DNA from: Micromonospora sp. AMSO31t
GTDB taxonomy: Bacteria > Actinomycetota > Actinomycetes > Mycobacteriales > Micromonosporaceae
Direction: 5' to 3'
Assembly (NCBI RefSeq): GCF_008868175.1
Contig: NZ_WBKT01000010.1
Coordinates: 1 to 64,000 of the forward strand
DNA: 64,000 nt
Translations under genes and position numbers: made by a program
Shown: positions 26,843-35,599 of the stretch, piece after piece
How positions within the stretch are numbered: the stretch's first letter is position 1
Layout: each line of letters begins with the position of its first letter
Notes under the pieces: model-generated
Seen by the model: only the letters and a program-made list of their open reading frames with translations
What the model was told of the DNA's origin: nothing
Database searches by the model: none

Positions 26843-27169
26843 TCAGCCGTGCCGGGGGGCGCCCCGGCCGCGCTGGAGGTTCGGTCCGCGCCGGTCCCGG
26901 GCCCGCCAGCAGCCGCTGTGCCAGTGCCGGCGGTCGGTCAGGTCACCCCGGTCGTCGGCCGGCCAGGCCACCACGTGCGCCACACCGGGACGGATCTCCT
27001 GGTCACAGCCGGGGCACCGGTACGTCTTCACCGACGCCCCGCCGGTGATCCCGCGCACCTGCCAGTCGCCGTCGCGCCACTGCTGGACGGTCGGCACGCC
27101 CTGGCGGGCCCGCTCGGAGTCCAGGTGGGCGGTCTCGTCCCGGCGGGGACGGTTGCGACGGGGGCTCAC
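26843..27169 (-). CDS. Small zinc-ribbon protein (often labelled ATP/GTP-binding)
   Basis: 108 residues, conserved in actinomycetes. It starts MSPRRNRPRR; the middle has YRCPGCDQEI and the end HWHSGCWRARD, a Cys2-His-Cys set that should bind one zinc. No nucleotide-binding motif is seen, so the common ATP/GTP-binding label is not supported. GTG 27169 was chosen because homologs begin MSPRRNRP; TTG 27178 and GTG 27175 are in-frame alternatives. Function unknown, perhaps nucleic-acid binding given its basic ends. Confidence 0.7.
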   Translation of the reverse strand: MSPRRNRPRRDETAHLDSERARQGVPTVQQWRDGDWQVRGITGGASVKTYRCPGCDQEIRPGVAHVVAWPADDRGDLTDRRHWHSGCWRARDRRGPNLQRGRGAPRHG

Positions 27170-27236
27170 GGTCACCAAGCGTACGGTCCGCCGGCCGGGG
27201 CGGCCCGGGTCGGGCGGCTCCGGCCGGCGGACCGGC

Positions 27237-28310
27237 TCAGTCCCAGGTCGCCGGATCGGTCAGGTCCTTCGCCACCTGCGCCCCGGCCAGCACGCCCGCC
27301 ATGTCTGCCTCGGTGAACGTCGGCTGGTCCTTGAGAACTCCGTCCGTCCACGGCCCCCCGACATCGGCGGTCAGGTGCGCTTTCGGAAAACCGAGCAGTT
27401 CCATCTTCGTACCGGCCGGGTAGAGGTAGGCGGGACGGCCCCCCACCGTGCGGTTGCTCTCCGTGGAGCTTCCGGAGATCTGCGACCCGTAGAGCAACTG
27501 CACCCACATGGTCGCCGACGGCTCCCGGCTGATGGTGAGCTGGACCTGGAGACTTCTCGGGAAGACGGTGGCGTCGACGGAGCAGAAGCCGACGGACGCG
27601 CCCACCGGCAACGAGGTCAGCCGCAGCGGCGCCGCGCACCGGCGCGCCTCGTCCCACCGCACCGCGCTGAGCGCGCGGGTGAGCGCGGACACGTCTCCCC
27701 CGCGCATGCTCGCCCGGGCGTAGAGCCCGGCTGCCGGTCGCCACCAGGTGACATACCCGTGGCTGCCGCTGCCCAGCGCCACCCGTTGGATGCTGCCGTC
27801 GAAGGTGGGCTTCGGCAGTGCGTCCACCGGCCACCCCTCGATGCCGCTCCCGGCGAACGCCGCGGAACCGGACAGCTCGACGGTGACCGCTCGACCACCA
27901 CCGGCGTCGAACCGGACCGACTCGACCTGTCGGCCCTGGACCGCCCAGCCGAGGTAGCGGCCCTTCGCCGGGTCGACGGAGAAATGCAGCACCTGCGGGT
28001 CGGTGCCGACCAGTTCGGGGTGCTGGGCCGCACCCGGCACCCCGTCGGCGCGGGGCGGCACCGGTGCGGCGTCGGCCGGCGAGGCAGCCGTCGACGGCCC
28101 TCGCCCGGTGAGCCCGGCGAGGTCCGTACCGGTCGCCCCGAGGAAGCCGAGGACGCCGGCCAGGGCCAGCGCCGTTCCCGTCGTGGCACGCCGGCGCAGT
28201 TGGCGGCGGCGACCCCGGGTGCGGGACTGCCGGATCAGGCGGTGGACGTCGGTCTCCCCCTCGGCGTGCTCCCGCAGCACCGAGGTGATCCGCTGGTCGA
28301 GGTCGGTCAC
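27237..28310 (-). CDS. Membrane-anchored probable anti-sigma partner
   Basis: 357 residues. A cytoplasmic N-terminus of about 40 residues (MTDLDQRITSVLREHAEGE, then a very basic RQSRTRGRRRQLRRR) precedes one membrane helix (ALALAGVLGFLGATG) and a large extracytoplasmic domain with no family I recognise. Its ATG overlaps the sigma-factor stop (ATGA), so the two are made together. That context and topology suggest a regulator of the sigma factor, although no ZAS zinc motif (HX3CX2C) is seen. The role is inferred from context only. Confidence 0.6.
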   Translation of the reverse strand: MTDLDQRITSVLREHAEGETDVHRLIRQSRTRGRRRQLRRRATTGTALALAGVLGFLGATGTDLAGLTGRGPSTAASPADAAPVPPRADGVPGAAQHPELVGTDPQVLHFSVDPAKGRYLGWAVQGRQVESVRFDAGGGRAVTVELSGSAAFAGSGIEGWPVDALPKPTFDGSIQRVALGSGSHGYVTWWRPAAGLYARASMRGGDVSALTRALSAVRWDEARRCAAPLRLTSLPVGASVGFCSVDATVFPRSLQVQLTISREPSATMWVQLLYGSQISGSSTESNRTVGGRPAYLYPAGTKMELLGFPKAHLTADVGGPWTDGVLKDQPTFTEADMAGVLAGAQVAKDLTDPATWD

Positions 28311-28801
28311 GGCCGGCTCCCCTTGGTCGTCGGGACGCCGCAGCGCTCCCGGAGCTGGGCGAGCGCCCGCATCGCGTGGGTGCGGACGGTGACCGGCGAG
28401 CAGTCGAGGATCTGGGCGATGGTCGCGTCATCCAGGTCCTCGTAGTAGCGCAGCACCAGCACGGCGCGCTGCCGGTCCGGGAGGGCGCGGATCAGCCGCC
28501 ACATCTCGTCCCGGTCGGCCGCCTCGCCGCCGAGGTCACCGCGCTGGGGCCGCTCGGCGAAGGTGTCCACGGCCAGCTCCCGGCTGGACCGCCGGCGCCA
28601 CCACGAGCTGTTCGCGTTGACCAGCATCCGCCGCACGTACACGTCGGGCCGGTCGGCCCGGGCGATCTTCCGCCAGTGCACGTACGCGCGGGCCAGCACG
28701 TCCTGGGTGAGGTCCTCGGCGCGGTGCGCGTCCCCGGTCAGCAGCCGGGCCAGGCGCAACAGGGCCGGGCCGCGGCTGCCGACGTACTCCTCGAAGGTCA
28801 C
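28307..28801 (-). CDS. SigE-family ECF RNA polymerase sigma factor
   Basis: 164 residues. Region 2 (LLRLARLLTGDAHRAEDLTQ, DVLARAYVHWRKI, DVYVRRMLVNANSSWWRR) and region 4 (LPDRQRAVLVLRYYEDLDDA, TIAQILDCSPVTVRTHAMRA) are complete, the hallmark of short actinobacterial SigE-type ECF factors. The WWRRR motif is typical of that group. GTG 28801 begins MTFEEYV. The downstream membrane protein overlaps by 4 nt and is the likely signal-sensing partner. Its target promoters cannot be read from this window. Confidence 0.93.
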   Translation of the reverse strand: MTFEEYVGSRGPALLRLARLLTGDAHRAEDLTQDVLARAYVHWRKIARADRPDVYVRRMLVNANSSWWRRRSSRELAVDTFAERPQRGDLGGEAADRDEMWRLIRALPDRQRAVLVLRYYEDLDDATIAQILDCSPVTVRTHAMRALAQLRERCGVPTTKGSRP

Positions 28802-28842
28802 GCCCTGAAGACGCCGTCACCGGCGCCCGGCGTTGACCCGGA

Positions 28843-30633
28843 TCAGCGCTTGGTGTGGTCGCGGAACCCGCGGCCGCTCTTGCGGCCCAGGTAGCCGGCG
28901 GTGACCAGGTGCTCCAGCAGCGGCGCGGGGGCGAAGCCCGGCTCGCGCAACTCCAGGTAGAGCTCCCGCTGGATGGCCAGCGAGACGTCCAGGCCGACCA
29001 CGTCCAGCAGCTCGAAGGGCCCCATCGGGTAGCCGCAGCCGAGCTTCATGGCGTAGTCGATGTCGTCGGCGGTCGAGTAGCTCGCCTCCAGCATCTTCAC
29101 CGCGTCGTTCAGGTACGGGAAGAGCAGCGCGTTGACGATGAACCCGGACCGGTCGCCGCAGACCACCCCGGTCTTGCCGAGCCCCGCGCAGACCGCCCGG
29201 GCCGTGGCGGCGGTCTCCGCCGAGGTGCGGATGGTCTGCACGATCTCCACCAGCGGCATGATCGGCGCCGGGTTGAAGAAGTGCAGGCCGATCACGTCGG
29301 CCGGCCGCTGGGTGGCCATCGCCACGTCGATCACCGGCAGCGACGAGGTGGTGGTGGCCAGCACGACGCCCGGCTTGCAGATCTCGTCGAGGCTGGCGAA
29401 GAGGGCCTTCTTGACGCTCAACTCCTCGACGACCGCCTCGACCACCAGGTCGACGTCGGCCAGGTGGTCGAGGGTGGCCGACCAGGTGACCCGACCCAGC
29501 GCGGCGTCCCGGTCGCCCTCGCTCAGCTTGCCCCGCACCACGCCCTTGTTCAGCGAGGTCTTGACGGCCTCGCAGACCTTGGCGGACTTCTCCGCGCCCC
29601 GGGTCACCGAGATGACCTCGTAGCCGGCCTTGGCGAAGACCTCGATGATGCCGGTGGCCATGGTCCCCGAGCCGACCACGCCGACCTTGGCGATCGCCCG
29701 GGCGCCGTCGGCGAGCGCGGCGCCCGTGCTCACCGGGGTGTGCTCGTCGGGTACGACCACCGGGGAGCCCGGCCGCTCATAGGTGTAGAAGCCGCGGCCG
29801 GACTTCCGGCCGAGCAGGCCGGCGGTGACCATCTGCTTGATCAGCGGCACCGGGGCGTGCCGGCGGTCGCGGCCGCCGCGCCGGTACATGGTGTCCAGGA
29901 TCTCGTACGCGGTGTCGAGGCCGATCAGGTCCATCAGCGCGAGCGGGCCCATCGGCAGGCCGCAACCGAGCTTCATGGCGGCGTCGATGTCCTCGCGGGT
30001 GGCGTACCGGGACTCGAACATGCCGACCGCGTGGTTCAGGTAGCCGAACAGCAGCGCGTTGGCGATGAAACCGGCCCGGTCGTTGATGGTGACGTCGACC
30101 TTGCCGAGCCGTGCGCAGAGCGCCTCCACGTCGGCCACCACGTCGGCGGAGGTGACCACGGTGCGGACCACCTCGACCAGCTTCATGACCGGCGCCGGGT
30201 TGAAGAAGTGGATGCCGATGACCTGGTTCGGCCGGGTGGTGGCGACCGAGATCTCGGTGACGCTCAGGGAGGAGGTGTTGGTGGCCAGGATCGCCTCGGG
30301 CCGGCAGACCCGGTCCAGCTCGGCGAAGATCCGCTGCTTCAGGTCCAGGTGCTCGGGCACCGCCTCGATCACCAGGTCCACCGAGTGCAGGGCGTCCAGC
30401 CCGACCTGCCAGTCGATCCGGGCCAGCAGGGCGTCCCGGTCGGCCTCGGCGAGCTTGCCCTTGGCGACGGCGCGGTCCGTGGAGCCGGTGAGGGTGGCCC
30501 GGCCGCGCTCCAGGGCGGTCGCGGAGATCTCGACGGCCACCACGTCGATGCCGTTGCGGGCGAACACCTCGACGATGCCGGCACCCATGGTGCCCAGACC
30601 CACCACACCCACACTGGTGAACTCGCGCGCCAC
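28843..30633 (-). CDS. Tandem-duplicated 3-hydroxybutyryl-CoA dehydrogenase
   Basis: 596 residues, two complete 3-hydroxyacyl-CoA dehydrogenase units joined by a linker near residue 295-312. Unit 1 has VGLGTMGAG at the N-terminus and unit 2 VGSGTMATG near residue 315. Each has an IHFFNPAP/LHFFNPAP catalytic-His motif and the C-terminal GCGLPMGP/GCGYPMGP and GRKSGRGF motifs. It would interconvert acetoacetyl-CoA and 3-hydroxybutyryl-CoA. Single-unit Hbd enzymes are about 285 residues and work as dimers, so this is a covalent pseudo-dimer. GTG 30633 follows GGGGAGG by 6 nt. The shared operator lies 38 nt upstream. Confidence 0.92.
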   Translation of the reverse strand: MAREFTSVGVVGLGTMGAGIVEVFARNGIDVVAVEISATALERGRATLTGSTDRAVAKGKLAEADRDALLARIDWQVGLDALHSVDLVIEAVPEHLDLKQRIFAELDRVCRPEAILATNTSSLSVTEISVATTRPNQVIGIHFFNPAPVMKLVEVVRTVVTSADVVADVEALCARLGKVDVTINDRAGFIANALLFGYLNHAVGMFESRYATREDIDAAMKLGCGLPMGPLALMDLIGLDTAYEILDTMYRRGGRDRRHAPVPLIKQMVTAGLLGRKSGRGFYTYERPGSPVVVPDEHTPVSTGAALADGARAIAKVGVVGSGTMATGIIEVFAKAGYEVISVTRGAEKSAKVCEAVKTSLNKGVVRGKLSEGDRDAALGRVTWSATLDHLADVDLVVEAVVEELSVKKALFASLDEICKPGVVLATTTSSLPVIDVAMATQRPADVIGLHFFNPAPIMPLVEIVQTIRTSAETAATARAVCAGLGKTGVVCGDRSGFIVNALLFPYLNDAVKMLEASYSTADDIDYAMKLGCGYPMGPFELLDVVGLDVSLAIQRELYLELREPGFAPAPLLEHLVTAGYLGRKSGRGFRDHTKR

Positions 30634-30670
30634 GACCGGCCTCCCCTGGTTGACTCCGCCGTCGCCGACG

Positions 30671-30684
30671 TGAACGGCGGCTAA
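30671..30684 (-). promoter_or_regulatory. Acyl-CoA operator, site D (hbd)
   Basis: TTAGCCGCCGTTCA on the minus strand differs from the icmA site only at the three central positions; both arms are identical. It lies 38 nt upstream of the dehydrogenase start. Confidence 0.6.
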
Positions 30685-30757
30685 GGTTATGCGCCGGAGT
30701 CTGCCATGTGACGCTGCGTTGTCGAGACGCCGTGGGATATTTCACGCACCGCGTCGG

Positions 30758-31822
30758 TCAGACCCCGGAGGGCACCTCCGTGAGCGCCAGCAGCTCGGCC
30801 ACGAACTCGGCCGGCCGCTCCAGGTGCGGGCTGTGGCCGCAGCCGGGCAGCACCACCTCCCGGTACGTCCCGCCGGCCGCCGCGTACCGGTCGAGCACCG
30901 CCCGGGTCTGCCCGACCATCGGCTGCGGCGGGCAGTCCGCCGCGCCCGGCCAGCCCGGCACCATTCCGAGCGACCCCAGGTACGCCAGGTCGAACAGCGA
31001 GGTGTCCGAGACGATCACGTCGGCGTCGCCGCGTACCCAGGTCACCGGCCGCTTGGCCGCGACGGCGACCAGCTCGTCGGCGAGCCGGAAGTGGGCGGGC
31101 GCCAGCGCGTTGAGCACGCCCCGCTCCCCCGCCGCCATGCCCGGCCAGTGCGCCGAGGCCACCGCCGTGCCGGGGTAGTTGTCCTCGCCCGTGGCGGTGG
31201 TCAGCATGCTCTCCAGCAGCAGTTCCTCGTCCCCACCCAGCGATGCCGGGTCGGCCACGTACGCCGAGCGCAGCACGTTGCGCGGGCTGGTCGGGCCGTC
31301 GGCGTCCCGGTCGCGTGCCGCCAACCGCGCCACGAAGTCGGGGTTCGCGGTGCCCGCGCCGGTCCCGGCGAAGTCGGGCGTGGTGGGGGTGCCGTCGAGA
31401 TCCCGGGTCCCACCGAAGCCGTACGGGGAGACCGGCGCCTCCAACAGCAGCCCGGCCACCCGGTCGGGGTGGTCGACCAGCAGCCGCATCGCCACCCCAC
31501 CGCCGAGCGAGTGCCCCACCACCACGGGCCGGGCGCCGGGGGCGAACAGGCCGGGGGCGTCGAGCAGGGCGGCCACGTCGTCGGCGAAGTCGCCGAGGCC
31601 CCGGGTGGCGTCGACCGGGGCGGTGTCGGTGTCGCCGTAGCCGCGCAGGTCGGGGGCCACCACCCGGAGCGTCTCCGGCAGCCGGGGCAGCAGTGGCTCC
31701 CAGAAGGCGGCGGACGACACGTTGCCGTGCACCAGCAGCACCGGCACGCCGTCCGGCGGGCCGGCCACCCGGACCGCCTGGACGATGCCGTTGGCCCGGA
31801 CGGTGTGTCGCTCGCTCCCCAT
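30758..31822 (-). CDS. Alpha/beta hydrolase
   Basis: 354 residues with the canonical fold: HGNVSSAAFW oxyanion loop, DLRGYGDTD, nucleophile GHSLGGG, acid in VRGDADVIV and His in GCGHSPHLERP. A lid insertion of about 100 residues (GFGGTRDLDG to GMAAGERG) lies after strand 6, as in haloalkane-dehalogenase- or epoxide-hydrolase-like members; the true substrate is unknown. ATG 31822 (MGSERHTV) was chosen. CAGCAT lies 6 nt upstream and no Shine-Dalgarno is seen. It stands alone between hbd and the FHA gene. Confidence 0.83.
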   Translation of the reverse strand: MGSERHTVRANGIVQAVRVAGPPDGVPVLLVHGNVSSAAFWEPLLPRLPETLRVVAPDLRGYGDTDTAPVDATRGLGDFADDVAALLDAPGLFAPGARPVVVGHSLGGGVAMRLLVDHPDRVAGLLLEAPVSPYGFGGTRDLDGTPTTPDFAGTGAGTANPDFVARLAARDRDADGPTSPRNVLRSAYVADPASLGGDEELLLESMLTTATGEDNYPGTAVASAHWPGMAAGERGVLNALAPAHFRLADELVAVAAKRPVTWVRGDADVIVSDTSLFDLAYLGSLGMVPGWPGAADCPPQPMVGQTRAVLDRYAAAGGTYREVVLPGCGHSPHLERPAEFVAELLALTEVPSGV

Positions 31823-31908
31823 CCGCGCATGCTGGCACGGCCACCCGCGACCGGTCCATGTGGGCCGGCCCCATGCGAGGCCGGTGGCCGGTGTGGCCGA
31901 ACTCAGGG

Positions 31909-32367
31909 TCAGCGGTGCGCCTCGACCGCCAGCGGCAGGGTGCCGCGCGACTCGACCGGCGTGCGCGGCGAGGGCGGGACCGGCAACGGCAGGGTGGGCC
32001 GCTGGTCGCGGCGCGGCTGCCCGAAGCTCATGCCGACCGGGTCGGTGCGGGCCACGCCCGGGTCGAAGAAGCGCAGGTCGGTGCGGCCCAGCCGGATCAC
32101 GTCGCCGTCGGTGAGCGCCACGCTGCCGACGATCCGCTGGTCGTTGAGCCAGGTGCCGTTGGTCGAGCCGAGATCGGTGAGCACCACCCCGTCGGAGGTG
32201 GCCTGCACCGTGGCGTGCCGCCGGCTCAGATGCGGGTCGGCGAGCACGATGTCGGCGCTCGGCGCCCGACCGACCAGCTGTGGATCCCGGCCGACCCGGA
32301 AGCTCAGCCCCCGCATCGTCCCACCCGACACCGTCAACAGCGGCATCAGTTCCGGATGCTCCTCCAT
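31909..32367 (-). CDS. FHA-domain protein
   Basis: 152 residues. The forkhead-associated domain (about residues 10-105) has its phosphothreonine-binding residues in VGRAPSADIVL, LSRRHATV and STNGTWLN. A Pro-rich C-terminus follows. FHA proteins read Ser/Thr kinase output; no kinase gene is adjacent. MEEHPEL at 32367 has GGAGG about 11 nt upstream; an upstream in-frame extension of 35 residues is Arg/Gly-rich and unlikely to be real. Confidence 0.87.
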   Translation of the reverse strand: MEEHPELMPLLTVSGGTMRGLSFRVGRDPQLVGRAPSADIVLADPHLSRRHATVQATSDGVVLTDLGSTNGTWLNDQRIVGSVALTDGDVIRLGRTDLRFFDPGVARTDPVGMSFGQPRRDQRPTLPLPVPPSPRTPVESRGTLPLAVEAHR

Positions 32368-32620
32368 GGACAGTCGACCTCCACCCCACCGTCGCTCCGC
32401 GGCGTCAGCCTGCCACCTCACCGTAATCGGTCCCACCACCGCGCGGTCACCCCCGGGACCCCGGCCGGCCATCTCCTGTTCGCCGTTTCGGCGGGCGCCG
32501 CCGGTTCAAGGGGCGGCACGTCCGTCGATCCCGCCGACCCCGCGACACCGCCGACCTGGGCAGAGGGTACGACTCCCGCGGGGCCTACCGGTGAGTAACG
32601 CTCGGGTCTAGACTCCGGCC

Positions 32621-34123
32621 ATGACGGCTGTGCGTGTCCCCGGGACCCCGCTCATCGAGGACGGCCGACTCGTGTCGACCAGTCCGGCGACCGGCGCGGA
32701 GGCCGGCCGGCTTCCCGTCGCGACCGAGGCGGACGTGCGGGCCGCGGTGGAGCGGGCCCGCACCGCCGCCGACTGGTGGGCCGGGCTCGGCTTCGCCGGC
32801 CGGCGCGACCGGCTGCTGCGCTGGCGCGGCGTGCTCGCCCGCCGGATGGAGGAACTGGCCGACCTGGTGCACACCGAGGGCGGCAAACCGGTCGGCGACG
32901 CCGTGGTGGAGATCCTCACCGCGCTGGAGCACATCGACTGGGCCGCCCGCAACGCCCGCCGGGTGCTCGGCCCGCGCCGGGTCCGCTCCCGGCTGATCCT
33001 CGCCGAGTTCACCGCCCACCTCGAATACCAGCCGTACGGGGTGGTCGGCGTGATCGGCCCGTGGAACTACCCGGTCTTCACCCCGATCGGCTCCGCCGCC
33101 TACGCCCTCGCCGCCGGTAACGCCGTGGTGTTCAAGCCGAGCGAGTACACCCCGGCCGTCGGGCAGTGGCTCGTCGACCGGTTCGCCGAGGTGGTGCCCG
33201 AACAGCCGGTCCTCCAGGCCGTGCACGGGCTCGGCGACGTCGGCGCGGCCCTGTGCCGCTCGGGAGTGGCGAAGCTGGCCTTCACCGGCTCGACCGCCAC
33301 CGCGAAGAAGGTGATGGCCGCCTGCGCCGAGACGCTCACCCCGGTGCTGCTGGAGGCCGGCGGCAAGGACGCCATGATCGTGGACTCCGACGCCGACCTG
33401 GACGCCGCCGCCGAGGCGTGCGTCTGGGGCGCGCTGACCAACGCCGGGCAGACCTGCATCGGCATCGAGCGCGTCTACGCGGTCGACCAGGTCTTCGACG
33501 CCTTCGTCGACAAGGTGGTGACGAAGGCCGGCCGGCTCACCGTCGGCCCCGACGGCGCCGACATCGGGCCGATCACCATGCCGTCCCAGGTCGACGTCAT
33601 CCGGCGGCACATCGACGACGCCGTGGCGGCCGGCGGCCGGCCGGTGCTCGGCGGCCCCGAGGCGGTCCAGCCGCCGTACGTGCACCCGACCGTGCTCGTG
33701 GACGTGCCGGAGGACTCGGCCGCCGTGCGCGAGGAGACCTTCGGGCCGACGCTGACCGTCAACCGGGTCCGCGACGTGGACGAGGGTGTCGAACGGGCCA
33801 ATGCCCTGTCGTACGGCCTCGGGGGTTCGGTCTTCGGCCGCAAGCGGGCCGTGGCGGTCGCGCGGCGGCTGCGCTCCGGCATGGCCGCGGTCAACTCGAC
33901 GCTGACCTTCGCCGGCATGTCCACCCTGCCGTTCGGCGGCGTCGGTGACTCCGGCTTCGGCCGCATCCACGGCGAGGACGGGCTGCGCGAGTTCGGCCGG
34001 GCCAAGTCGATCACCCGCCGCCGGGCCCGCTCGCTGCTCCCGTCGATGACCTTCGAACGCACCCCCGCCGACGTCGCCCGCCTGGTCAAGGCCGCCAAGC
34101 TGATGTACGGCCGGGGCCGCTGA
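32621..34123 (+). CDS. Aldehyde dehydrogenase
   Basis: 500 residues, NAD(P)+-dependent ALDH superfamily. The catalytic Cys is C279 (NAGQTCIG) and the general base E245 (LLEAGGKDAM); GPWNYPV and FTGSTATAKK are the cofactor loops, and FGGVGDSGFGR closes the fold. The C-terminus (SLLPSMTFERTPADVARLVK) resembles long-chain or succinate-semialdehyde/benzaldehyde types, so the substrate is open. The ATG has no Shine-Dalgarno but TAGACT 6 nt upstream, so it is predicted to be leaderless. Nearest neighbours (FHA, nucS) give no pathway hint. Confidence 0.9.
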   Translation: MTAVRVPGTPLIEDGRLVSTSPATGAEAGRLPVATEADVRAAVERARTAADWWAGLGFAGRRDRLLRWRGVLARRMEELADLVHTEGGKPVGDAVVEILTALEHIDWAARNARRVLGPRRVRSRLILAEFTAHLEYQPYGVVGVIGPWNYPVFTPIGSAAYALAAGNAVVFKPSEYTPAVGQWLVDRFAEVVPEQPVLQAVHGLGDVGAALCRSGVAKLAFTGSTATAKKVMAACAETLTPVLLEAGGKDAMIVDSDADLDAAAEACVWGALTNAGQTCIGIERVYAVDQVFDAFVDKVVTKAGRLTVGPDGADIGPITMPSQVDVIRRHIDDAVAAGGRPVLGGPEAVQPPYVHPTVLVDVPEDSAAVREETFGPTLTVNRVRDVDEGVERANALSYGLGGSVFGRKRAVAVARRLRSGMAAVNSTLTFAGMSTLPFGGVGDSGFGRIHGEDGLREFGRAKSITRRRARSLLPSMTFERTPADVARLVKAAKLMYGRGR

Positions 34124-34142
34124 CCACCCCGGCCCGGCCGGC

Positions 34143-34802
34143 TCAGAACAGGGTCAGCTCGTCGCGTTCGATGCCGCGCAGCTTGTCGTAGTCGACCACC
34201 ACGCACCGGATGCCCCGGTCGGTGGCGAGCACCCGCGCCTGCGGCTTGATCTCCTGCGCGGCGAACACCCCGGCGACCGGGGCGAGCAGCGGGTCCCGGT
34301 TCATCAGTTCGAGGTAGCGGGTGAGCTGCTCCACCCCGTCGATCTCGCCGCGCCGCTTCACCTCGACCGCCACCGCGCGCTGGTTGGCGTCCCGGCAGAG
34401 CAGGTCGACCGGGCCGATCGCCGTCATGTACTCGCGCCGCACCAGCGTGAACCCCTCGCCGAGGGTCTCCGGGTTGGCCGCCAGCAGCTCCTGCAGGTGC
34501 GCCTCGACGCCGTCCTTGCGCAGGCCCGGGTCGACACCCAGCTCGTACGAGGTGTCCTGGAAGATCTCCTCCAGGGTGATGCGCAGCTCCTCGCCGGCCT
34601 TGTTGACCACCCGCCACACACCGGGGGCCTCCTCCAGCCGGCACGGGGGGCTCATCCAGTTCAACGGCTTGTAGGCCCGGTCGTCGGCGTGGATCGACAC
34701 CGACCCGTCCGCCTTCACCATGAGCAACCGGGTGGCCAACGGCAGATGCGCCGACAGTCGTCCGACGTAGTCCACCGAGCACTTCGCAATCACCAACCGC
34801 AC
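34143..34802 (-). CDS. nucS: Mismatch-specific endonuclease NucS
   Basis: 219 residues, actinobacterial/archaeal NucS (EndoMS), which replaces MutSL by cutting both strands at mismatches. The N-terminal DNA-binding/dimer domain starts [16 protein letters not shown]; the C-terminal RecB-like nuclease shows GPVDLLCRD and [20 protein letters not shown], carrying the D-E-K catalytic set. The C-terminus DELTLF resembles the beta-clamp contact tail of the family. GTG 34802 was chosen because homologs start at MRLVIA and TACCCT lies 6 nt upstream, a leaderless layout; a longer frame adds 15 residues. It is divergent from the DUF4126 gene. Confidence 0.95.
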   Translation of the reverse strand: MRLVIAKCSVDYVGRLSAHLPLATRLLMVKADGSVSIHADDRAYKPLNWMSPPCRLEEAPGVWRVVNKAGEELRITLEEIFQDTSYELGVDPGLRKDGVEAHLQELLAANPETLGEGFTLVRREYMTAIGPVDLLCRDANQRAVAVEVKRRGEIDGVEQLTRYLELMNRDPLLAPVAGVFAAQEIKPQARVLATDRGIRCVVVDYDKLRGIERDELTLF

Positions 34803-34873
34803 CCGACGAGGGTAGCGGAGCACCCGGCAGTCGCCGACGAGCGCCACTGGCGTACCGGTGCGATATTGAGATC

Positions 34874-35491
34874 GTGCTCGAAGTTCTCACCGGTTCCGGT
34901 CTCGCCGCGTCGGCGGGCCTGAACGCCTACATCCCCCTCCTGCTGATGGGTCTGCTCGCGCGCTACACCGACCTCATGGACCTGCCGAGCGGCTGGCAGT
35001 GGCTGGGCAACGGCTGGGTCCTGCTGATCCTCGCCGTGCTGCTCGCCGTCGAGGTGGTGGCCGACAAGGTGCCGGTGGTCGACCACGTCAACGACGTGGT
35101 GCAGACCGTGGTCCGGCCCACCGCCGGGGGCCTGGCCTTCGGCGCCGGCTCCAGCTCGGAGACGGTGACGGTCAGCGACCCGGACACCTTCTTCTCCACA
35201 CACCAGTGGGTGCCGGTCGTGGTCGGCGTGCTCCTCGCGCTCGGCGTGCACCTGCTCAAGTCGGCGGCCCGCCCGGTCATCAACGCGACCACCGCGGGCT
35301 TCGGCGCCCCGGTGGCCAGCACCGCCGAGGACGCGACCAGCGCGATCATGTCGGTGGTGGCCATCCTGCTGCCGGTGCTCGTGCTGGTGTTCCTGCTCGG
35401 GTTCGTGGCGTTCCTCTTCTGGTTCCTGCGGCGGCGCCGAGAGCGCCGTCGCGAACGTCAGGCGGCTCGGGCTGCCGGGTTCCGGGTCTGA
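34874..35491 (+). CDS. DUF4126 membrane protein
   Basis: 205 residues with about five hydrophobic helices: [20 protein letters not shown] at the start, [20 protein letters not shown], a central loop ([20 protein letters not shown]), then two further helices and a strongly basic cytoplasmic tail ([11 protein letters not shown]). The family is conserved in actinobacteria with no known function. GTG 34874 follows a GATATT box by 6 nt with no Shine-Dalgarno. Its start and that of nucS are 71 bp apart on opposite strands, so the two leaderless promoters are back to back. Confidence 0.85.
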   Translation: MLEVLTGSGLAASAGLNAYIPLLLMGLLARYTDLMDLPSGWQWLGNGWVLLILAVLLAVEVVADKVPVVDHVNDVVQTVVRPTAGGLAFGAGSSSETVTVSDPDTFFSTHQWVPVVVGVLLALGVHLLKSAARPVINATTAGFGAPVASTAEDATSAIMSVVAILLPVLVLVFLLGFVAFLFWFLRRRRERRRERQAARAAGFRV

Positions 35492-35550
35492 GTTCCGCTT
35501 CCTTCGTGGTTGCGGTGGGGGCCGTCCGCCGTCCTTCCCTTTCGGATACG

Positions 35551-35590
35551 CCGCTGGCCGGCACCCCGTGTTGGGGGTGCCGGCCAGCGG
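35551..35590. terminator. Strong bidirectional terminator
   Basis: CCGCTGGCCGGCACCCC and GGGGTGCCGGCCAGCGG form a perfect 17-bp stem with a 6-nt loop, then TTGTTTGGG. It separates two convergent genes (DUF4126 and the secreted lysozyme-fold protein). Confidence 0.9.
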
Positions 35591-35599
35591 TTGTTTGGG

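Noticed and set aside
32590-32606. GAGTAACGCTCGGGTC before the aldehyde dehydrogenase gene as a sixth acyl-CoA operator
   Set aside because: Only one arm (TAAC) agrees; the GTTMR arm is absent.
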